From Bdellovibrionales bacterium (lineage in GTDB: Bacteria > Bdellovibrionota > Bacteriovoracia > Bacteriovoracales > Bacteriovoracaceae): DNA of 64,000 nucleotides. The notes beneath the pieces were generated by a model, which saw only the letters and a program-made list of their open reading frames with translations, was not told the DNA's origin and did no database searches. The position numbers were made by a program, and so were the translations under genes. Below are positions 9,267 to 18,317 of the stretch, in pieces. The stretch's first letter is position 1. Every line of letters starts with the position of its first letter. The stretch covers positions 28,077 to 92,076 of the forward strand of contig JABGUH010000010.1 of assembly GCA_018646675.1 (NCBI GenBank), in the 5' to 3' direction.

Positions 9267-10397
9267 ATGAACAAAATCAAAGTAATGACAGTTATTGGCA
9301 CTCGCCCTGAGATAATACGACTCTCAAGAGTTATGGCAAAACTTGACGAATATACAGAGCACATTGTTGTTCACACCGGCCAGAACTATGATTATGAATT
9401 AAATGAAATTTTTTTTAAAGATCTTGAAATCCGCAAACCAGACTACTTTTTAAATTCAGTAATGGATAGTGGCACTAAAACAATTGGCAATATTCTCATA
9501 AAAATCGATACGGTTTTAGCCGACGTCTGCCCAGATGCATTTTTAGTGCTTGGCGATACTAATAGTTGTGTAGCAGTTTTAGCTGCCAAAAGAAGAAAAA
9601 TCCCAATTTTTCACATGGAGGCTGGTAACCGGTGTTTTGATATGCGTGTGCCGGAAGAGATAAATCGACGGTTAGTTGATCATACTTCAGACATTAATTT
9701 AACATATAGTTCTATTGCCCGAGAGTATCTTTTACGTGAAGGTTTGCCCCCAGATATGGTTATCAAGGTAGGTAGCCCGATGAATGAAGTTTTGAATTAT
9801 TATCGTTCAGGCATAGTTAGTTCTGACATATTAGATAGATTAAATATTTCTAAGTATAATTATTTTGTTGTGAGTGCACATCGTGAGGAGAATATCGACT
9901 CAGAGGTTAATTTTAGAAAATTAGTAACAGTCTTAAATCATATCGAAAAAAAATACAAAATCCCGATAGTTGTATCAACTCATCCTAGAACTAAGAAGAT
10001 GATTGATGCTGCCGGGATTAAGTTTAAGGGAAATATTTCTTTGCTTAAGCCTCTAGGCTTTAAAGATTATAATAAGCTTCAGATGTTTGCTAAAGCTGTT
10101 TTGTCAGATAGTGGAACGATTACAGAAGAGTCTTCTATCCTTAACTTTCCAGCAATAAACATTAGAGAGGCACATGAGCGGCCAGAAGGTATGGAAGAGG
10201 CGTCAGTAATGATGACTGGTTTAGATGTTGATGTCGTGGTTCAAGCTTTAGAAATATTAAAGAGTCAGCCACGGGGCAGTGATCGTTTGCTGAGGCAGGT
10301 TGAGGATTATAGCTGTACAAATGTTTCAGATAAAATAGTTAGGATTATTCATAGTTATATTAATTATGTTAAACGTGTGACTTGGAGACAGAGTTAG
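9267..10397 (+). CDS. fnlC: UDP-N-acetylglucosamine 2-epimerase-type enzyme completing UDP-L-FucNAc
   Basis: A 376-residue member of the WecB/FnlC/WbjD family. Diagnostic stretches are VIGTRPEIIRLSRV near the N-terminus, VHTGQNYDYELN, VLGDTNSCVAVLAA, FHMEAGNRCFD, VSAHREEN and SDSGTITEESS. FnlC converts UDP-L-PneNAc to UDP-L-FucNAc; the GNRCFD motif and the operon position after fnlA and fnlB favour that over UDP-ManNAc synthesis. The C-terminus is followed by the WbuB-type transferase after nine bases. Confidence is high from sequence and context together. Confidence 0.92.
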   Translation: MNKIKVMTVIGTRPEIIRLSRVMAKLDEYTEHIVVHTGQNYDYELNEIFFKDLEIRKPDYFLNSVMDSGTKTIGNILIKIDTVLADVCPDAFLVLGDTNSCVAVLAAKRRKIPIFHMEAGNRCFDMRVPEEINRRLVDHTSDINLTYSSIAREYLLREGLPPDMVIKVGSPMNEVLNYYRSGIVSSDILDRLNISKYNYFVVSAHREENIDSEVNFRKLVTVLNHIEKKYKIPIVVSTHPRTKKMIDAAGIKFKGNISLLKPLGFKDYNKLQMFAKAVLSDSGTITEESSILNFPAINIREAHERPEGMEEASVMMTGLDVDVVVQALEILKSQPRGSDRLLRQVEDYSCTNVSDKIVRIIHSYINYVKRVTWRQS

Positions 10398-10405
10398 ATA
10401 GTTCT

Positions 10406-11635
10406 ATGCATATTTTAGTTGTGACTCAGTACTTCTGGCCAGAAAACTTCCGTATCAATGATTTGGTCGAAGAGCTTATTCTTCGAGGTCATCAAGTTGC
10501 GGTATTAACAGGTGTCCCCAATTATCCAAGTGGTAAACTGGATGGTGGGTATAAAGCCAACCCTGAAAAATATTCAACTTACAAGGGTGCAGATATTTTT
10601 CGTGTTCCAATATTGTTACGTGGTAACCATAAGCTGATGTTAGCTTTAAATTATATTAGTTTCGCAATAATTGCATCAATTGTTGGTGTTTTTAAGCTCA
10701 GAAATAAAAAATTTGATGTTATTTTTGTTTTTGAACCATCTCCAATTACGGTAGGAGTTCCAGCAATCTTATTACGTTGGTTAAAAAAAGCACCACTTGT
10801 GTTTTGGGTTTTAGACTTGTGGCCAGATACACTTAAGGCTTTAGGTGTCCGCTCGAAGGTGATTTTGAAGGCAGTTGGCTTGTTGGTATCCTTTGTTTAT
10901 CAGAATTGTGACCTTATTTTAGGGCAAGCAAAAAGCTTTGTTAATAGTATTCAGGGAAGGAGTATAAATAAGCAGGTAAAGTATTTTCCTAGTTGGGCGG
11001 AGCCTATATTTAATAGCGCATTGTTGGTAGATGGTGGCAAAGTTAGCCAAGACTACTTTAATGTTATGTTTGCTGGAAATATTGGAGAGGCGCAAGATTT
11101 TCCTGCAATTGTTGATGCCGCCGAAATATTAAACAACGAGGACTATATTCACTGGACAATCGTCGGCAACGGCCGGATGTATGCTTGGTTAAAGGATGAG
11201 ATATACAGAAGGGGATTAGAAGATAAGTTTACACTTGCTGGTAGGCATGACGTAGAGATGATGCCCACTTTTTTTAATAGTGCAGACTTACTCCTTGTTA
11301 CACTTAAGGATGAGCCTGTTTTTTCTATGACAATTCCCGGGAAGTTACAGGCATATTTGCAAACAGGTAAGCCCATTGTGACCATGTTAAATGGTGAAGG
11401 GGCCCAAATTGTTGCTGAATCTGGTTGTGGTATTACATGTCGAGCAGGAGATTCTGCTGGTCTTGCAAAAGCTGTTAGAAGGCTATCTAAGATGTCAGAA
11501 TCTGAACGAAATATAATGGGGCAATGTGGGATTGATTATTCGAAGCGTGAGTTTGATCGGATTATGTTAATTAATAGATTAGAAAATTGGATGGGACAGC
11601 TGTCAGAAAATGGTATTGGCTCTGTAGTTAAGTAG
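10406..11635 (+). CDS. wbuB: L-FucNAc-type glycosyltransferase, WbuB family
   Basis: About 409 residues of GT-B type beginning HILVVTQYFWPENFRINDL, with TGVPNYPSGK in the N-terminal domain. The membrane-associating hydrophobic segment LNYISFAIIASIVGVF (about residues 80-95), FWVLDLWPDTL, and the donor-binding EPVFSMTIPGKLQAYL near the C-terminus also fit. This matches the WbuB/WbjE group that follows fnlABC in many O-antigen loci and probably transfers FucNAc. The start is taken as ATG 10406, where the protein aligns with family N-termini; a TTG at 10382 overlapping fnlC is possible. No unusual feature in the active region. Confidence 0.82.
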   Translation: MHILVVTQYFWPENFRINDLVEELILRGHQVAVLTGVPNYPSGKLDGGYKANPEKYSTYKGADIFRVPILLRGNHKLMLALNYISFAIIASIVGVFKLRNKKFDVIFVFEPSPITVGVPAILLRWLKKAPLVFWVLDLWPDTLKALGVRSKVILKAVGLLVSFVYQNCDLILGQAKSFVNSIQGRSINKQVKYFPSWAEPIFNSALLVDGGKVSQDYFNVMFAGNIGEAQDFPAIVDAAEILNNEDYIHWTIVGNGRMYAWLKDEIYRRGLEDKFTLAGRHDVEMMPTFFNSADLLLVTLKDEPVFSMTIPGKLQAYLQTGKPIVTMLNGEGAQIVAESGCGITCRAGDSAGLAKAVRRLSKMSESERNIMGQCGIDYSKREFDRIMLINRLENWMGQLSENGIGSVVK

Positions 11636-11640
11636 GTATT

Positions 11641-12555
11641 ATGATATTAGTTACTGGTTGCTCTGGTTTCATTGGTAAACGATTGGTCTGTTGTCTTCGA
11701 CAACATGGGGCAAAGATTCGTCTATTATCAAAGGTTAAGCACTTTGGGGCTAGTGATGTCATTACCTGTGATTTTACTAAAGATGCTATCCCAGAGAGTA
11801 TATTTGCTAATGTTGATGTAGTTTTTCATCTAGCAGGTTATGCTCATGATATTAGAGGAAAGGGCGACGTTGAAGATATGTATCGTACAGTTAACATTGA
11901 CTCAACGGTTCAGCTTGCTAAGTTAGCATCCTCGGCGGGAGTTAGACGTTTTATTTTTGTCAGCAGCGTTAAGGCTGGTGGAGATGCGCTATCACTGAAA
12001 GAGATGACAGAGAATGATCAGTCCACACCGAACAATATTTATGGACAGACAAAACGAGAAGCAGAGCTTAAAATTCTAGAGATAGGGCTAAAATCAAAGA
12101 TGCATGTTGTTATTATACGGCCAGCATTAGTATATGGCCCTGGTGTAAAAGGTAATTTAAGGTCTATGATTAAGGCGATTAATGCTGGGTGGTTTCCGCC
12201 AATACCCAAAACTGGAAATCGTAGGTCTATGATTCATGTTGATGATTTGGTAGAAGCCTTACTTCTTTTATCTGAAGATAAGCGTGCTAATGGTAATATA
12301 TATATTGTAACTGATGGACAGAGTTATTCCACTCACGAAGTATATAATATATTATGTCAAACAATGGGTAAATCTACCCCACGATGGAGTATACCATCTT
12401 TCTGTTTTCAACTTGTTTCACAACTAAGTCCGAATATAAGGGACAGAGTAAATAAGTTGATGGGTGATGAATTCTACTCTTCTAGAAAAATAGAAGATTT
12501 AGGTTTTTCTGCAAAAAAAACACTAGCTGATATTAATAGATCAGACTTTTTGTAG
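11641..12555 (+). CDS. NAD-dependent epimerase/reductase, WbpV-like
   Basis: A 304-residue extended SDR with VTGCSGFIGKRL at the N-terminus, VDVVFHLAGYAHD, FVSSVKAGG and the catalytic IYGQTKREAE (YxxxK). The sequence resembles WbpV-type 4-reductases that form UDP-N-acetyl-quinovosamine or related 6-deoxy-HexNAc donors. In many loci this gene lies between a WbuB-type transferase and the initiating sugar transferase. Here the initiating transferase is displaced to 18318. Alternative assignments within the family are UDP-GlcNAc 4-epimerase. The AT-rich left block ends with this gene. Confidence 0.7.
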   Translation: MILVTGCSGFIGKRLVCCLRQHGAKIRLLSKVKHFGASDVITCDFTKDAIPESIFANVDVVFHLAGYAHDIRGKGDVEDMYRTVNIDSTVQLAKLASSAGVRRFIFVSSVKAGGDALSLKEMTENDQSTPNNIYGQTKREAELKILEIGLKSKMHVVIIRPALVYGPGVKGNLRSMIKAINAGWFPPIPKTGNRRSMIHVDDLVEALLLLSEDKRANGNIYIVTDGQSYSTHEVYNILCQTMGKSTPRWSIPSFCFQLVSQLSPNIRDRVNKLMGDEFYSSRKIEDLGFSAKKTLADINRSDFL

Positions 12556-12611
12556 TAGCTCTTGTTTCTGTTTGATTACTACTTTTCAGGAATACTCACA
12601 ATATAAGGGTG

Positions 12612-13799
12612 CTAGTTAAGTTTTTGTCCATGCCCTGGTGAGCCTGTTATGGTTTTCCGCGCTCGCCATAAAAAATTGGCAAATAAAGCATAGAAGATAC
12701 CGGCCATCAATCCAACCACCAAGCCAATAGTAACTATTAGTCGCCTTTTGGGTTTTATTCTACTGGTGGGGGGATAGGCTTTTTGGTCAATGATAACTGC
12801 TTGCAGTTTGCTGCGATCAACCTTAATCATTGAGAGCTGCTCAAGTTTCTCTTCTAAATCTCGTAATCCAGCAATATAGGGGTCATCATTACCACGCTTG
12901 TTAAGGACCTCAATCTGAGCATTGAGCGCTTTTGCTCCGCGACGATAGTCATGCTCTTTCATCTGAGAGTTGCCGGTTTCTTGAGTTAGAACACTGATCT
13001 TGTTTGCTAAAAAGGCTCCCTCTTTCAACCTTTTTAGTCGATCGCTACGACGTACCTTTGCCATCTTACGCTTTGAAGCGATCTGCTGCGTTAGCTTACT
13101 TCGTTGATTATGGATCACACTCTTATAATTTGAAATGAGCTGGTTAACGCTTACTTGGTTAACGACAGCTACATACTCATTTAGCAGTCGAGCTGCTACG
13201 GTGGGGTCACTCCAATTTAGGGATAGGGTGACGATATCGTTATCTTTTTTGTCTTTACTTAGTTTAAAACGTTGGGCAAAGCTTAAAAAAATCTCTTGTT
13301 CTACACTCTTTTGCCTACTGTCAGTAGGGAGCTTACTTGTAGTCATTAAAGAGCTGATCTCTCTCTGCTCAAAGAAGCTCTTTTTTAAGTGGTTAGATCC
13401 TAAGTTTCGAATGAAAATCTGATAAGCAATTTTAACACCTGACTTCAACGGATTAGAGTTTTTATTTGAGGTCGATTTCTCAACGGCTTGAAATGTATTA
13501 GTAATAAAGTCTAGGTCCCCCATATTGGGAGGTAGTAGGGTAGTTGTCGCATGATAGAGTGGAGGTTGAATTAGTGCATAGATTACCGCAATAATCGTTA
13601 CGATTAGAGTCGATAAAACAATCGCTTTTTTCCTTTGAACTAGAATATCCCATAACTCAATTAAAGAGATCTCATCTTCTGGTGGTGGGTAGTAGGGATA
13701 AGGGGTAATATTTGCGGCAGTGGTGGCCGGTACAGCGTAATTTACCTGATGATTTGAGGTAGGATTTTCAGTGATCTTGTTCGTCATAATGGGGTGCAT
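12612..13799 (-). CDS. wzz: Wzz-family polysaccharide chain-length determinant
   Basis: A 395-residue inner-membrane co-polymerase. After a cytoplasmic ISLIELWDILVQRKKAI segment, the first membrane helix lies at about residues 54-72, followed by the LYHATTTLLPP motif of Wzz proteins. A long coiled-coil-rich periplasmic region (about 75-350) and a second helix near 355-375 (VTIGLVVGLMAGIFYALF) complete the two-helix topology. It sets the modal length of the O-antigen made by Wzy. It is transcribed against the upstream sugar genes and with mtaD and the ligase, so it forms a separate unit. There is no tyrosine-kinase domain, so it is Wzz rather than Wzc. Confidence 0.88.
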   Translation of the reverse strand: MHPIMTNKITENPTSNHQVNYAVPATTAANITPYPYYPPPEDEISLIELWDILVQRKKAIVLSTLIVTIIAVIYALIQPPLYHATTTLLPPNMGDLDFITNTFQAVEKSTSNKNSNPLKSGVKIAYQIFIRNLGSNHLKKSFFEQREISSLMTTSKLPTDSRQKSVEQEIFLSFAQRFKLSKDKKDNDIVTLSLNWSDPTVAARLLNEYVAVVNQVSVNQLISNYKSVIHNQRSKLTQQIASKRKMAKVRRSDRLKRLKEGAFLANKISVLTQETGNSQMKEHDYRRGAKALNAQIEVLNKRGNDDPYIAGLRDLEEKLEQLSMIKVDRSKLQAVIIDQKAYPPTSRIKPKRRLIVTIGLVVGLMAGIFYALFANFLWRARKTITGSPGHGQKLN

Positions 13800-13866
13800 C
13801 TTAATATGCTTTAACTATTGGGTCAATAGACTATTTTCGCTTCACCCTAAATAAAATGTCCTTAGG

Positions 13867-15174
13867 CTAATGAGTGAAGCTTAGGCATGCTTGAGAGATC
13901 CTTTGATAATCGATCGTTTTAAGCTCTCTCTCTTTTAGTAGTAGCCTACCTTGAACTAAAAGATCACAAACTTGATGACGATCACAGGTATAGACTAGGT
14001 GTGAGAGTGGATCATAAAGGGGGGCCTGCTCTAGTTGTCCCATATCAACAGTGATTAGATCGGCGCTCTTTCCAATCTCAATGGAGCCGGTCAGCTGGTC
14101 AACTCCTAAGGCACAGGCTCCATTAATGGTTGCCATACGGATCGCCTGCCAAGCTGGTAAGGCAGTAGCATTTTTTGCGACCCCTTTGGCCAGTAGCGCC
14201 GCACATCTTAACTCTGCAAACATATTTAGACTATTATTGCTAGCAGCACTATCTGTTCCCAAGGCGACATTCACTCCGGCCTCCAGTAGCTGTTGGATGG
14301 GGGCAAATCCTGATGCTAACTTAAGGTTTGATTGGGGACAGTGAACTACATGGGCCTGACAATCGGCCAATAGCCCAATCTCGCTCTCAAGTAATTGGGT
14401 CATGTGAATAGCGATTAGTCGCTGATCCAACAGTCCTAACTGCTTGATTCGCTCAATTGGTCTGATTTTAAACTCTTGCACACTCTGCTCAATTTCACCT
14501 GAAGTCTCATGAAGGTGGAGGTGGACTTTAAGATTACGGCACTCTTTTGAGAGCTGATTAGTGGCCTCAAATAGCTCATCAGTTACGGTATAAGGGGCAT
14601 GAGGGGCCAAACTCCAATGAACAGTTGAGCCGTTTTGATACTTTTTATACTCTTCTATCCCTTTTGCTAGATACTCCTGACCATTTTGCGCCCAAGCGGT
14701 AGGAAAGTTAATGGTGATCAGACCAACCATCACTCGAATTCCTGTTTGTTGGGCCACTTTGGCCGTTACTCCAGGAAAGAAGTACATATCATTAAAGCAG
14801 GTGGTGCCTCCTCGAATCATCTCGGCAATCGCCAACTCACTTCCTATCTTAACATACTCCTCGCCAAGCCACTTCTGTTCGGTTGGCCAGATATGCTTTT
14901 CAAGCCACTCCATTAGAGGTAGATCATCGGCCATCCCTCGCATTAGGGTCATTGGAGAGTGAGTGTGGGCGTTGATCAGTCCTGGCATGATGATATGCTC
15001 TGGGCGCTCGATGAACTCTTTTGTCTGATAGGAGTGGATATTATCATTAGGGATGATCGCTACGATTTTGCCATCTTTGATCGCAACTGCATGCTGATAC
15101 AGTACCTGGTTAGATGGATCAACTGTTACAACCCACTTGCCACTAATGATTAGATCAACACTCTTATCACTCAT
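13867..15174 (-). CDS. mtaD: 5-methylthioadenosine/S-adenosylhomocysteine deaminase (TRZ/ATZ amidohydrolase)
   Basis: A 435-residue cytosolic amidohydrolase. NAHTHSPMTLMRGMADDL carries the HxH zinc ligands, HLHLHETSGE the third histidine and catalytic Glu region, AIHMTQL and VVHCPQSNLKLASG the next motifs, and ALGTDSAASNNSLNM the metal-binding Asp. It would deaminate methylthioadenosine to methylthioinosine. Two further methylthioadenosine-salvage genes lie 1.4 kb away on the other strand, which supports this substrate over guanine or cytosine derivatives. All catalytic residues are present. It has a short gap to wzz downstream and to the ligase upstream. Confidence 0.85.
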   Translation of the reverse strand: MSDKSVDLIISGKWVVTVDPSNQVLYQHAVAIKDGKIVAIIPNDNIHSYQTKEFIERPEHIIMPGLINAHTHSPMTLMRGMADDLPLMEWLEKHIWPTEQKWLGEEYVKIGSELAIAEMIRGGTTCFNDMYFFPGVTAKVAQQTGIRVMVGLITINFPTAWAQNGQEYLAKGIEEYKKYQNGSTVHWSLAPHAPYTVTDELFEATNQLSKECRNLKVHLHLHETSGEIEQSVQEFKIRPIERIKQLGLLDQRLIAIHMTQLLESEIGLLADCQAHVVHCPQSNLKLASGFAPIQQLLEAGVNVALGTDSAASNNSLNMFAELRCAALLAKGVAKNATALPAWQAIRMATINGACALGVDQLTGSIEIGKSADLITVDMGQLEQAPLYDPLSHLVYTCDRHQVCDLLVQGRLLLKERELKTIDYQRISQACLSFTH

Positions 15175-15190
15175 CGTCTATTTCCTATGA

Positions 15191-16441
15191 TTAGGTGGTA
15201 GATTTTGACCATCTTGTTTGAACTTGGCCAATCCCATACAGAAACATCACAACAAACATATTCTCACCATCGATAATAGTGCTTTGAAAGAGGCCGGAGA
15301 GGAAAAAACCGGCCACCGAGGTAGCAAGTAGTGGGCCCCAGATATCTTGACGGGCAAGAGACTCCATAAACCAGAAGATATGAAATAGGAGCAAAAACAG
15401 AAAGCCCAAAATGCCCGCTCCGGCCAGCAGCTCCAGTAGGTTATTGTGGGCGTGGCCACACCAGTCTTGGTGAGAGAGTTGGTGTTTTTTCTTGATTTTA
15501 CAAGAGTGTTTTTCAAAGTTCCTAAATCCTACACCTGTTAGTGGATTTTCGATAAAAGCATGCCAAGCAGCAAGATACTGGGAGATACGAACAGTATTAC
15601 TGGTCGAGTTTATTGGTTGGAATAGACGTGCGGTAGAGTTACTAGAATAATTCATGGTAGAAATAGTAATAAAAATTGAAACCAGAATAATAGTGACTAT
15701 CCCCACTGCAATCCAAAATACTCTTTTTGAGTAGCGCCAAAGCAGTATGGGAGCTGATAGTAGATATGATAAAATAGCTCCTCTAGTAAGAGAGAGTACC
15801 ATCCCAGCCAATGTTGATACCCAGGCAGCAACCAGTAGTTTGCCATTGATATACTCTTCAAACCGTTGATACCAAAGTAGAGCGCCAGAAAAGATAAGTG
15901 CTGGCAGCATCACTCCATTACCATAAGTTATGGACATACCATACATTCCGGTGGCCCTAACATTTTCGCTAGCTGCTCTAAACCGCAGCGGATTATAACC
16001 GGTAAAAACTCCGATGATTCCGCTAATCGATGCCAAGGTGATTGTAACCGCAAATAGAGTAATTAGGAGGCGGCGCTGCTTAGTAGTTAGCTTAGGCAGT
16101 AGGGCCTGATAGGCAAAGATACTTAGAAAACCTAGTAGGAAGTATTTAAGCTTAGTGAGCTTATAAAGTGTGTCACTGATATCTGGTGCCAGGATAATTG
16201 AGAGTGATGATATAGCGATCAATCCTAGCAGTGCCAGCTGACTTTTAGATGGTTGCCAAACCCTCTCTTTTAGCTGGAGAAAAAAGTAGTAACAACCTGG
16301 AATAGCGATAAAAATGTGGGATAGGGCAGTGGCCGATGTTGAGGTGAATGAGAAGAGGGCCAAACTATAAAGAGAGTAAAGTGTTAACTTATCAATCCAG
16401 CTCATTTTAGTATTATTACACTGTTCAGTTATATCTGACAT
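15191..16441 (-). CDS. O-antigen ligase-like membrane protein (WaaL/Wzy_C family)
   Basis: A 416-residue protein with about eleven membrane helices. The large loop between residues about 265 and 340 contains GVGFRNFEKH and HAHNNLLELLAGAGILGF, the H-x-x-N-x-x-L-x5-G signature of WaaL-type ligases and Wzy_C proteins. WaaL transfers the finished undecaprenyl-linked O-antigen to lipid A-core on the periplasmic side. A second, more divergent polymerase-like protein is at 4677, so this one is better read as the ligase. The first codon may be M13 (SWIDKLTLYSLY); the reading given includes a short polar extension. Confidence 0.75.
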   Translation of the reverse strand: MSDITEQCNNTKMSWIDKLTLYSLYSLALFSFTSTSATALSHIFIAIPGCYYFFLQLKERVWQPSKSQLALLGLIAISSLSIILAPDISDTLYKLTKLKYFLLGFLSIFAYQALLPKLTTKQRRLLITLFAVTITLASISGIIGVFTGYNPLRFRAASENVRATGMYGMSITYGNGVMLPALIFSGALLWYQRFEEYINGKLLVAAWVSTLAGMVLSLTRGAILSYLLSAPILLWRYSKRVFWIAVGIVTIILVSIFITISTMNYSSNSTARLFQPINSTSNTVRISQYLAAWHAFIENPLTGVGFRNFEKHSCKIKKKHQLSHQDWCGHAHNNLLELLAGAGILGFLFLLLFHIFWFMESLARQDIWGPLLATSVAGFFLSGLFQSTIIDGENMFVVMFLYGIGQVQTRWSKSTT

Positions 16442-16611
16442 CTTTAACCATCGATTAGCCCATTTATGAGATCATACCTTATTTGTAGCATATTTTTAAC
16501 GTAGTAAATTTTGTAATACTAGATTTTTTTTAATTAGATATTGGGCCAGAGGCATAATTGAGCCTTTGACGAGTTGCCAGCCAATCTCTCCTTTGCTACC
16601 TTACTCCCTCC

Positions 16612-17295
16612 ATGACTTTCAATCGACAAAAAATTCATCAGCAGAACCAAACTCTCTCCATCCGTTGCGGCAGGCTCCATGATCGCAATATGCTGGCGGC
16701 TGGAGATGGAAATATTAGCCTCTATCAACCCGATAAGCGGCAAGTGTTGATCTCCATTAGTGGAGGAACCTTGGTAGATCTCTCCCCTGAGCAGATGGTG
16801 CCCATCGATCTGGAGGGAAACTCCATTAAGCGCTACACCATTAAGGCCACCCCTTCTAGTGAGAAGTGGATGCACCTGATGGTCTATCAGCAAGCGTCAC
16901 AGGCTCGATGTGTGGTTCATGCCCACCCTCCCCATGCCGTTGCCTTTAGCTTGGCCAATCCAGGATTAACAGAGCTGCCAATCACTGCTCTATCTGAGGC
17001 AATTCTCTCGGTAGGATCCATCCCGATCATCCCCTACGCGTTACCAGGCAGTCAGCAGTTGGCCGAACAGATTAAGAACTATCTGCCTGGCCATCGGGTG
17101 ATGATTATGGCCCGTCATGGTGCCTTGGCCTGGGGAGAGACAGTGGAGGAGGCGTTTAATGGGATGGAGCGAATTGAGCATGTCGCCTACACTCTAAAAT
17201 TGGCCCAAGACTTAGGAGGTGCAACCTCTTTGGGACAAGATGAGTTAAGGGCACTTACAGCTCTGAGAAGTGAGCTGGGGGAGAGAACACGATGA
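16612..17295 (+). CDS. mtnB: Class II aldolase family: methylthioribulose-1-phosphate dehydratase or aldolase
   Basis: A 227-residue zinc enzyme. AGDGNISLYQPD, the ATPSSEKWMHL stretch with the catalytic Glu, the zinc-binding VVHAHPPHAVAFS and late ARHGALAWGETVEEAF are class II aldolase/adducin signatures. The ATGA overlap with mtnA shows co-translation, so methylthioribulose-1-phosphate is the likely substrate. Two roles fit: MtnB dehydration in the full methionine salvage cycle, or aldol cleavage as in the DHAP shunt (Ald2). The PSSE motif resembles fuculose-phosphate aldolases, and no mtnC, mtnD or mtnE is in the window, so the symbol is provisional. No clear ribosome binding site precedes the ATG. 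Confidence 0.7.
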   Translation: MTFNRQKIHQQNQTLSIRCGRLHDRNMLAAGDGNISLYQPDKRQVLISISGGTLVDLSPEQMVPIDLEGNSIKRYTIKATPSSEKWMHLMVYQQASQARCVVHAHPPHAVAFSLANPGLTELPITALSEAILSVGSIPIIPYALPGSQQLAEQIKNYLPGHRVMIMARHGALAWGETVEEAFNGMERIEHVAYTLKLAQDLGGATSLGQDELRALTALRSELGERTR

Positions 17296-18317
17296 AGGAG
17301 TTTACCTCTACTGGTCTAACGTATAGTAATGGCAAACTCTTGGTGCTGGATCAACAACAACTACCTTGGTGTGAGGAGTGGATAGAGTGTTTGGACCCCT
17401 CCCACATGTGTGAGATCATTTTACAGCTAAAAGTGCGAGGTGCGCCGCTAATTGGGGTGGCCGCTGCTATGGCGCTGGCCTGCTACGTGACCAATAATCC
17501 AACGCTAGACGCCGACCAGGTGTTGGCCCAGGCGACCAAGCTGCGTTCGGCCCGTCCCACCGCAGTCAATCTGGCGGCGGCAGTTGATCGGATGATGGCC
17601 GCCTATCAACAGAGTAATTTTGATCATCAAGGGATTATCGACACTGCCTGGCAGATCTATCAAGAAGATGTTGAGCTTTGCCAGCAGATGGCAGCACATG
17701 GGGCCGAGCTGATTAGTGATGGGGAGAGCGTCTTGACTCACTGCAATGGTGGGGGGTTGGCCACCGCCGGGATTGGAACAGCGCTAGGAGTATTGATCTA
17801 CGCTCACCAGCAGGGCAAAAAAATTCATGTTTATGTGGATGAGACCAGACCTCTATTACAGGGGGGAAGGCTGACCACCTGGGAGCTTAATCGCTACCAA
17901 GTTCCTCACACCTTGATCTGTGATAATATGGCCGCCTCATTAATGGCCCAAGGTAAGATCCATAAGGTGATGGTGGGTGCCGATCGGATCGCCGCCAATG
18001 GGGATTTTGCCAATAAGATTGGAACCTATAGTGTGGCGGTCAATGCTGACTATCACCAAATTCCATTTTATACCGTGGCCCCTTACACTACAGTAGATTT
18101 AGATTGCCCTGGTGGTTCGCAGATTCCAGTCGAGCAGCGTGGCAGTTTTGAAGTTAAAGGAGTTAAAACTCTTGAAAGTAATATCTGTTGGGCCCCCAAA
18201 GAGTCCGCCACTTATAATCCAGCGTTTGATGTTACTCCGGCCAAGTTAGTCACCGGCTGGGTATTGGAGAGTGGAGTTTGTACACCACCATTTTTAGGTC
18301 GCAAAGAGGGGCGATAG
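17292..18317 (+). CDS. mtnA: Methylthioribose-1-phosphate isomerase
   Basis: A 341-residue enzyme of the MtnA/eIF2B-like family that converts methylthioribose-1-phosphate to methylthioribulose-1-phosphate. Motifs are KVRGAPLIGVAAA (N-terminal substrate loop), LTHCNGGGLATAGIGTALG with the catalytic Cys, VYVDETRPLLQGGRLT, and VGADRIAANGDFANKIGTY with the catalytic Asp. Length matches the family. The start overlaps the preceding gene (ATGA) and the stop is directly followed by the ATG of the initiating sugar transferase with no gap, so the three genes are one transcription unit. Function is secure. Confidence 0.95.
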   Translation: MKEFTSTGLTYSNGKLLVLDQQQLPWCEEWIECLDPSHMCEIILQLKVRGAPLIGVAAAMALACYVTNNPTLDADQVLAQATKLRSARPTAVNLAAAVDRMMAAYQQSNFDHQGIIDTAWQIYQEDVELCQQMAAHGAELISDGESVLTHCNGGGLATAGIGTALGVLIYAHQQGKKIHVYVDETRPLLQGGRLTTWELNRYQVPHTLICDNMAASLMAQGKIHKVMVGADRIAANGDFANKIGTYSVAVNADYHQIPFYTVAPYTTVDLDCPGGSQIPVEQRGSFEVKGVKTLESNICWAPKESATYNPAFDVTPAKLVTGWVLESGVCTPPFLGRKEGR

